Positions 6,826 through 11,010 of a stretch of DNA of 11,010 nt are shown piece by piece. The stretch is taken from assembly GCA_020054355.1 (NCBI GenBank), contig JAGVLI010000963.1, positions 1 through 11,010 of the forward strand, in the 5' to 3' direction. Every line of letters starts with the position of its first letter. Within the stretch, counting starts at the first letter, position 1. The notes beneath the pieces were generated by a model. That model saw nothing but the letters and a program-made list of their open reading frames with translations. It was not told the origin of the DNA and made no database searches. The DNA is from Planctomycetales bacterium (GTDB lineage: Bacteria > Planctomycetota > Planctomycetia > Gemmatales > Gemmataceae). The translations under genes were made by a program, and so were the position numbers.

Positions 6826-7638
6826 TCATTGGGGTTTCCGCTGGGATTCTCGTTCCGCTAGCTGGGCTTTCAGCTGGGTAAGTTCCGCTTCGGCTTGCTC
6901 TGCCCGCTGCTTTTCGGAGTCAGCCCGCTGCTTTTCGGAGTCAGCCCGCTGCTGGGCGGCCTGGGCTTGCTGCTGGGTGGCCTGCGCCTGGAACTGCGCC
7001 GATTTGGCCGTGCGCTCGGCGGCTTCCTCGCCGGTAAGCACCAGTTCGCCGTTCGTGTCGTAGAACCTGAGCCAAGTCGCCTCCTGGCCCTGGAACCGGC
7101 CGCGCCAAGCTCCGAGCCAAAGTGCCAGCTGGTCGCACCACAGCCACCCGTGTTCGTTCGGCTGGATGGGTTCGTAGTGCCCCGCACTCTGCCAGCCTTC
7201 GAGCAAGTTGCCATTGGGGTCGAAGCAGAAGTATTCGGGAGTGCGGAAGACGCCCTCGTAGATTTCCTTCTTGACCGTGCGATCCAACCGGGCAGTCGTG
7301 GGGGAAAGCAGCTCGATAATGACGTTCGGATAACGGCCGCCTTCCTGCCAGACGCACCAGTATTGGCGCATCGGCTCGCGGGGAACGCCCAGGACCAGAT
7401 AGAAATCTGGGCCCCGAAAATCGCGGTTCCGCGCTTGCTCTTCGCTGAAATAGATGAACTGGTTGCCGGCCGCGTAATAATCGTTGCGCCCGCGCAGGTG
7501 ATAGTTCACGGACTGAATCAGGAGCATCGTGCAGAAGAGATGCCAGGTGGATTCCATCGGCTCGCCATCCTCCGCGACCAACTCTACCTGTGGCAGCAAT
7601 TGTTCGATCGGCGGCCACTCGGTTACTTCCGTCGCCAT
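6826..7638 (-). CDS. Uma2 family protein with coiled-coil tail, copy 2
   Basis: A 270-residue paralogue of the Uma2 protein at 5126-5881, similar over the whole length. Long stretches match almost exactly, for example ESTWHLFC (29-36), GNQFIYFSE (58-66), WCVWQEGG (94-101) and IYEGVFRT (126-133). Putative active-site residues are kept: D78 (FRGPD), E109 (VIIELLSP), K123/K124 (DRTVKK) and D140 (FCFDP). The tail, about 204-264, is a longer coiled coil with Gln-rich heptads and the repeat A-D-S-E-K-Q-R. A strong Shine-Dalgarno (AGGAGG, complement at 7647-7652) lies 8 nt before the ATG. The 128-nt region upstream carries a degenerate copy of the RND-2 3' end instead of an obvious promoter. DNA binding or nuclease function is inferred from the family only. 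Confidence 0.92.
   Translation of the reverse strand: MATEVTEWPPIEQLLPQVELVAEDGEPMESTWHLFCTMLLIQSVNYHLRGRNDYYAAGNQFIYFSEEQARNRDFRGPDFYLVLGVPREPMRQYWCVWQEGGRYPNVIIELLSPTTARLDRTVKKEIYEGVFRTPEYFCFDPNGNLLEGWQSAGHYEPIQPNEHGWLWCDQLALWLGAWRGRFQGQEATWLRFYDTNGELVLTGEEAAERTAKSAQFQAQATQQQAQAAQQRADSEKQRADSEKQRAEQAEAELTQLKAQLAERESQRKPQ
6902..6943 (-). repeat. Two exact 21-bp tandem repeats in the Uma2 copy 2 coiled coil
   Basis: GCCCGCTGCTTTTCGGAGTC plus A occurs twice in succession (6902-6922, 6923-6943), followed by a partial third unit starting GCCCGCTGCTG at 6944. It encodes the S-E-K-Q-R-A-D heptad. The unit differs from that in Uma2 copy 1 after the shared GCCCGCTGC, so the two genes expanded their coils separately or have drifted since. 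Confidence 0.85.
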
Positions 7639-7655
7639 GCGTTCATCCTCCTCAA

Positions 7656-7747
7656 GGACATCAGGATGATGTCATGATAGCCCCATCGGCGCCTGTCGGT
7701 ACATGCCCGTTCCGGTGTGGTTCTTCTCGGCATTGGTCTTGTCGACG
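7656..7747 (-). pseudogene. Fossil copy of an RND permease C-terminal coding end
   Basis: This stretch repeats the last 29 codons of the RND permease 2 gene (8410-8496) at a constant offset of 749 bp. On the minus strand it reads RRQ, four diverged residues, then EEPH-R-NGHVPTG-A-DGAIMTSS and a TGA stop, against RRQ....EEPH-K-NGHVPTG-T-DGAIMTSS in the permease. The final 32 bp (7656-7687) are identical to 8405-8436. Several differences are third-position and silent (CGT/CGC, CGA/CGG, CAA/CAG, GAA/GAG, CCA/CCG, GGG/GGC), as if the copy once evolved as coding sequence. It is not attached to any permease body: the toxin gene ends just upstream in another frame. I read it as the remnant of a lost paralogue or one arm of a duplication flanking the toxin-antitoxin module. 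Confidence 0.75.
7657..7673. repeat. 17-nt perfect hairpin, left copy
   Basis: GACATCA-GGA-TGATGTC is a perfect 7-bp inverted repeat with a 3-nt loop. It contains the TGA of the fossil RND tail (complement 7661-7663) and lies 18 nt before the ATG of Uma2 copy 2. An identical element occurs at 8406-8422. Confidence 0.7.
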
Positions 7748-7766
7748 AAGAACATCCGCGATCTCG

Positions 7767-8126
7767 TCAAGGCAATTGCAACGACGCTTTCAGACAGGTA
7801 TCCACCCGGTGCATCAACGCTGGAGGAAACCGGCCGACCACACGGGTAATCAGTCGTCGATGCAGGGTAATCAGGTGCTCGCACTTCACGGCTGACGTGT
7901 GCAAGAGACCAGATTGCCTGCCTTCGGGTGTGGTAATATCGACCAGCAATTGGGTCGGTTCCGTGGCAGCCCGTTGGGTGGTGCTGGTAATGAGCGCCAG
8001 GATCACATCGTCCAGGCGGCCATTATTCACATCGCATTGGACTACCAGGGCTGGCCGTATCTTGGAGCCGCTCAGGTCCGTGAACGGCAGGTTGGCCAGG
8101 ACGATGTCGCCACGCTGATACATCAT
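7767..8126 (-). CDS. MazF/PemK family toxin of a type II toxin-antitoxin module
   Basis: A 119-residue protein matching the MazF/PemK (CcdB-fold) family, whose members are usually ribosome-independent mRNA endonucleases neutralised by a small antitoxin. The N terminus is diagnostic: QRGDIVLANLPFTD (4-17), then K-IRPALVV (22-29) with the conserved R24-P25, a second-strand region ALITSTT (44-50), and GLLHTSAVK (73-81) followed by a C-terminal helix. Length is normal and no key position is obviously lost. The first ATG overlaps the stop of the preceding small gene by 4 nt (ATGA), which indicates translational coupling; a second ATG follows immediately. The upstream partner is the candidate antitoxin. 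Family assignment is firm; activity in this organism is inferred. Confidence 0.93.
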   Translation of the reverse strand: MMYQRGDIVLANLPFTDLSGSKIRPALVVQCDVNNGRLDDVILALITSTTQRAATEPTQLLVDITTPEGRQSGLLHTSAVKCEHLITLHRRLITRVVGRFPPALMHRVDTCLKASLQLP

Positions 8127-8389
8127 GACTGCTTCCGATGCGCGTCGTAGTCGTTGTATTCGTCCATCACCGGGTCGTTCCAGCCGGCGCGCAGGGCCGC
8201 TTCCATTTGGGCGGCATAAGTCTCACCGATGTCGTAGTCGCCGGCTTCCAGCAAGGGTTTGATCTGTTCGTACAGTTCGGCCCGCAACAGAACATAAGTT
8301 TGCTGCGATCGCGGATCCACCAGGCGCAAGGGCTGCTCGGACTGATTGGCCAAAGCGCTTTGTTGCTCAGCACTGAGATTGACTGGCAT
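8123..8389 (-). CDS. Putative antitoxin paired with the MazF-like toxin
   Basis: An 88-residue, acidic, soluble-looking protein that I cannot place in a named family. Residues 1-20 are Gln/Ser/Ala rich (NLSAEQQSALANQ). A conserved-looking segment LVDPRSQQTYVLLRAELYEQIKPLL follows (about 23-47, written in part), then an acidic C-terminal part (DYDIGE 51-56, NDPVMDEYNDYD 71-82), typical of toxin-wrapping antitoxin tails. No helix-turn-helix or AbrB motif is evident. The function is inferred from position: it immediately precedes the MazF-like gene, its TGA overlapping the toxin ATG. The open frame runs further upstream, but GGAGG (complement 8396-8400), 6 nt before ATG 8389, fixes the start. 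It begins 20 nt after the RND permease 2 stop. Confidence 0.85.
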   Translation of the reverse strand: MPVNLSAEQQSALANQSEQPLRLVDPRSQQTYVLLRAELYEQIKPLLEAGDYDIGETYAAQMEAALRAGWNDPVMDEYNDYDAHRKQS

Positions 8390-8395
8390 CGGACA

Positions 8396-8400
8396 CCTCC
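8396..8400 (-). promoter_or_regulatory. Ribosome binding site deciding the antitoxin start
   Basis: GGAGG on the minus strand is 6 nt ahead of ATG 8389. The frame is open for more than 600 nt upstream through the RND permease gene in another frame, so this site is what separates the true small gene from the shadow extension. Confidence 0.7.
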
Positions 8401-8405
8401 ACTCG

Positions 8406-8422
8406 GACATCAGGATGATGTC
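8406..8422. repeat. 17-nt perfect hairpin, right copy, over the RND-2 stop codon
   Basis: The same GACATCA-GGA-TGATGTC element as at 7657-7673. The stop codon of RND permease 2 (complement 8410-8412) lies in the stem, and the antitoxin ribosome site begins only 6 nt further on. A hairpin here could affect termination on RND2 or initiation on the antitoxin; this is inference. Confidence 0.7.
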
Positions 8423-11010
8423 ATGATAGCCCCATCCGTGCCTGTCGGTACATGGCCGTTCTTGTGCGGCTCTTCCAGGCGCTCGCTCTGCCGGCGTGGT
8501 TTTGCGTCTTCCTCGCGCTCTGTCAACGACCAGACCCAGGCGCCGAAGCGGTCGAACAGGACGTAGAACACCGGCACGATTACCAGCGTTACCAACGTGG
8601 AAAGCACGATGCCACCGATGATGCTCCGCGCCAGCGGAGCGCGGGTTTCCGCGCCGGGACCGAGTCCCAGGGCCAGCGGCAGGGCGCTCGCGATGGTGGC
8701 CAGCGAGGTCATCAGAATCGGCCGCAGGCGGATCGGGCAGGCTTCGAGCATGGCGGCCTGGGCATCGGCGAGCGGCGTATTCGGGTTGGTCCGGCGCAGC
8801 TGGTTCGCGTAATCGACCAGCACGATCGAGTTCTTCTTCACCAGGCCGGCCAGCAGGATCATGCCGATCATGCTCATCATGTTCAGGGTGTCCGGCGCAT
8901 CCTTGAACCAGCGCGTCACCCAGAGCGTGGCCAGCGCGCCGGTCACGCCGAAGGGCACCGCCAGCAAGACCGTGAACGGATGCACGAACGAATTGAACTG
9001 CACGCCGAGAATCATGGTGGCCACCACGAAGCCCAGCGCCAGGCACCACCACAGACTGTGCAAGGTTTGCTGCATGGCTTGGGTGTTGCCGAGCACCACG
9101 GCGCGATAGGACGACGGCAATCCCAGTTCCGCGCGCACTTCCTCGGTCAGCGCCAGGCAGCGCTCGATGGCCTCACCCTGGTTGACTCCCGGCGCCACGT
9201 TGGCGGTCAGCTCCACCTTGCGCAGGTGGTTGTAACGGGTGATGACCGGCAAGGTCGAGTCGATCCGCCGCGTCACCAGGTCGCTCACCGGCACCAGTTG
9301 GCCCCGGTCGTTTTTCACATAGACCGCATCGAGGTCGTCCGGTGAAGCCCGCTGCATTTCCAGGCAGCGCAGCCGCACGTCGTAACGGCGGTCGCCGTCG
9401 GTGAAGCGGCCGGAGCGCACGCCGCCCATGGCCACGTTCAGGTTGAAAGCCAGCCGCTGCACGGGCACGCCGGACTGCGCCATCTTGTGCTTGTCCGGAA
9501 AGAGCCGAATTTCGGGCATGCCAGGCCGGTAGTCGGAGTTCACGTCGGTGACGAAGCCGCCGCTGATGAGCCGTTCGCGGATGCGCTCGCCCAGGCGCAC
9601 CACGTCGTCCCAGTCCGGCCCCTGCACCGCGAAGTTGACCGGATAGCCGCGGCCCGGCGTGAAGCCCTGGGTGGACAGTCCAGGGCGATGGCCCGCATGC
9701 CGGGAATCGCGGCCGTCCGCTTCCGGACTTCCGCCATCACCTGGCCCTGCGACCAGGAACGCTCGTGGGCCGGCACCAGCCGGACGAACAGCGTGCCTTC
9801 GCTGATGAGCGAACCGGGCCGGATGCTGATGGCCGCGAAGAAGCCGGCCACGACTTCGCGCCCCTCCGCGTCGCGCAGCCCCACCAGCACATCTTCCGTC
9901 CGCGCCAGCATGCTATCCACGTAATCGACGCTGCTGCCGACCGGGCAGACGATCACCATGATGAAGCGGTTCTGGTCCTCGCTGGGCACCAGTTCCTGGC
10001 CGATGGGCTTGATCGACAGCTGGCGTTCCGCGAACGGCAACGACACGTCCAGGCCGAAGGCGAACAGCAATGAGGAAGCGGCCAGCAGCGTACCGGCCGT
10101 CGTGACCAGCCAGGGATGCCGCAGCGCTTGTCGCAGCACCACGGCGTAGGAGCGCGTCAGCCAGTCCATCAGCCGGTTCATGGGCGCGACCAGCAACGGC
10201 TCCAGCAGCCAGCGGTCGATGAACCAGTGCAGCCGCACGCACCCGGTCATCGCCGGACCGAGCAGGCCGCCCCAGCGCGCGGGCATTGGCCGCCGCGGAC
10301 GCCGGACTGTCAGAAAGAGGGAGCAGAGCATCGGCGTGATGGTCAGCGACACCACCAGCGACAGCAGCACCGCCACCGTCACCGTGATGGCGAACTGCGT
10401 GAAGAACCGCCCGATGGCCCCCGCCATGAAGGCGACCGGAATGAAGATCGCCGCAATGGACAGTGTGGCAGCCAGGGCGGCAAAGCCGATTTCGCGCGCG
10501 CCTGCCACCGCCGCTTGCCACCGCCCCTCGCCATGCTCGCGGCGGCGATAGATGTTCTCCAGCACCAGGATGGCATCGTCAACGACCACGCCGACCGACA
10601 GCGACAGGGCCAGCAGGGTCATGAAGTTGACGGTGTAGCCGCACCACTTCATGACGATGAAGGAACCCATCAGCGACGTGGGAATCGAAATGCAGACATT
10701 GAGCGTGGTGCCGATGGACCCCAGGAAGACGAACGTCACCAGGGCGGTCAGCACGATGCCGTAAAACAGCGCAAGCTTGACCTCGGCAATGTCTTCCTGG
10801 ATGAACACCGAGTAGTCGGTCGAGATGCTGATCTCCATGTCCGGCGGCAGCGACTTCCGCAGCTCCGGCAGGCGGCTTTTGACTTCGTTGCAGACCTCGA
10901 CGACGTTCGCCCCGGTGGCCCGCATGACGCCGATGCCGATGTTCGGCTCGCGGTTGAAGCGGGCGAAGGTCCGCTTGTCTTCCAGGCCGTCCTCGACCAC
11001 GGCCACGTCG
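8410..11010 (-). pseudogene. RND-family efflux permease paralogue 2, frameshifted, 5' end outside window
   Basis: A homologue of RND permease 1, visible from the position equal to its residue 256 (DVAVVEDG) to the C terminus, about 866 residues once one missing base is restored. Key residues are present: the TM4 Asp pair (GVVVDDAILVLENI, codons at 10575-10580), TM10 GLVKKNSI, and TM11 IRLRPILMTS. The reading frame breaks near 9678: upstream it reads to ...GMRAIALD then nonsense, and from there the next frame continues with LSTQGFTPGRGYPVNFAVQG as in permease 1. Adding one C on the coding strand joins both parts without any other change. The TM6-TM7 loop is short (about 53 residues), unlike permease 1, but about 14 extra residues follow TM7 (near SLPFAERQLSIKP). 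The C-terminal tail is unlike that of permease 1 and is repeated at 7656-7747. It is either a recent pseudogene or a sequencing error. Confidence 0.88.

Noticed and set aside
5205..6963. 21-bp tandem repeats as a regulatory or CRISPR-like array.
   Set aside because: They are in frame within Uma2 coding sequence and encode coiled-coil heptads, with no spacers between units.
7672..7884. Minus-strand 70-codon frame beginning MRAPDYPAS.
   Set aside because: It overlaps the well-supported MazF-like toxin gene in a different frame and has no ribosome site or recognisable family.
7639..8496. Insertion sequence between the repeated RND tails.
   Set aside because: No transposase or terminal inverted repeats are present; the content is a toxin-antitoxin pair only.
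10980..11006. Start of RND permease 2 at a GTG at 11006.
   Set aside because: Alignment with permease 1 places this codon at about residue 257 in the first porter domain; the frame is open to the window edge, so the true start lies outside.

Overview
The window looks like chromosomal DNA from a high-GC planctomycete, most likely of the Gemmataceae/Gemmatales type. This is an inference from gene content: a HEAT-repeat lipoprotein of a kind I associate with planctomycetes, paired Uma2-family proteins with heptad coiled-coil tails, a secreted pilus-assembly N-terminal-domain protein, and RND permeases. No rRNA, tRNA, CRISPR array, transposase or phage gene was seen.

Layout from left to right. 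Positions 1-107 hold a composite direct/inverted repeat made of small GGTCCGC-type hairpins, just past the 3' end of a minus-strand HEAT-repeat lipoprotein gene (128-937). A divergent 265-bp intergenic region (938-1202) separates this from a plus-strand DUF1294 membrane protein (1203-1586). That gene converges on a minus-strand block filling the rest of the window. In transcription order (right to left) the block is: RND permease 2 (11010 to 8410, cut by the window edge and broken by a one-base frameshift near 9678), a small putative antitoxin (8389-8123), a MazF/PemK-type toxin (8126-7767), a fossil copy of the RND-2 gene tail (7747-7656), Uma2 protein 2 (7638-6826), a secreted protein with three pilus-N-like domains (6791-5955), Uma2 protein 1 (5881-5126) and RND permease 1 (5065-1610).

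The block has a nested look: two RND paralogues on the outside, two Uma2 paralogues inside, and the secreted Pil_N-like gene in the centre. Short gaps (20 nt RND2-antitoxin, a 4-nt antitoxin/toxin overlap, 34 nt Uma2-2 to the Pil_N-like gene, 73 nt onward to Uma2-1, 60 nt to RND1) allow partial co-transcription, but no promoters could be identified with confidence. No periplasmic adaptor or outer-membrane channel gene for the RND pumps is visible; one may lie beyond the right edge.

The most unusual points are: the about 90-bp degenerate copy of the RND-2 3' coding end (with a perfect 17-nt hairpin containing the stop codon) that brackets the toxin-antitoxin module; the frameshift in RND 2; an insertion of about 70 residues with extra hydrophobic segments between TM6 and TM7 of RND 1; and the three-domain architecture of the central secreted protein.
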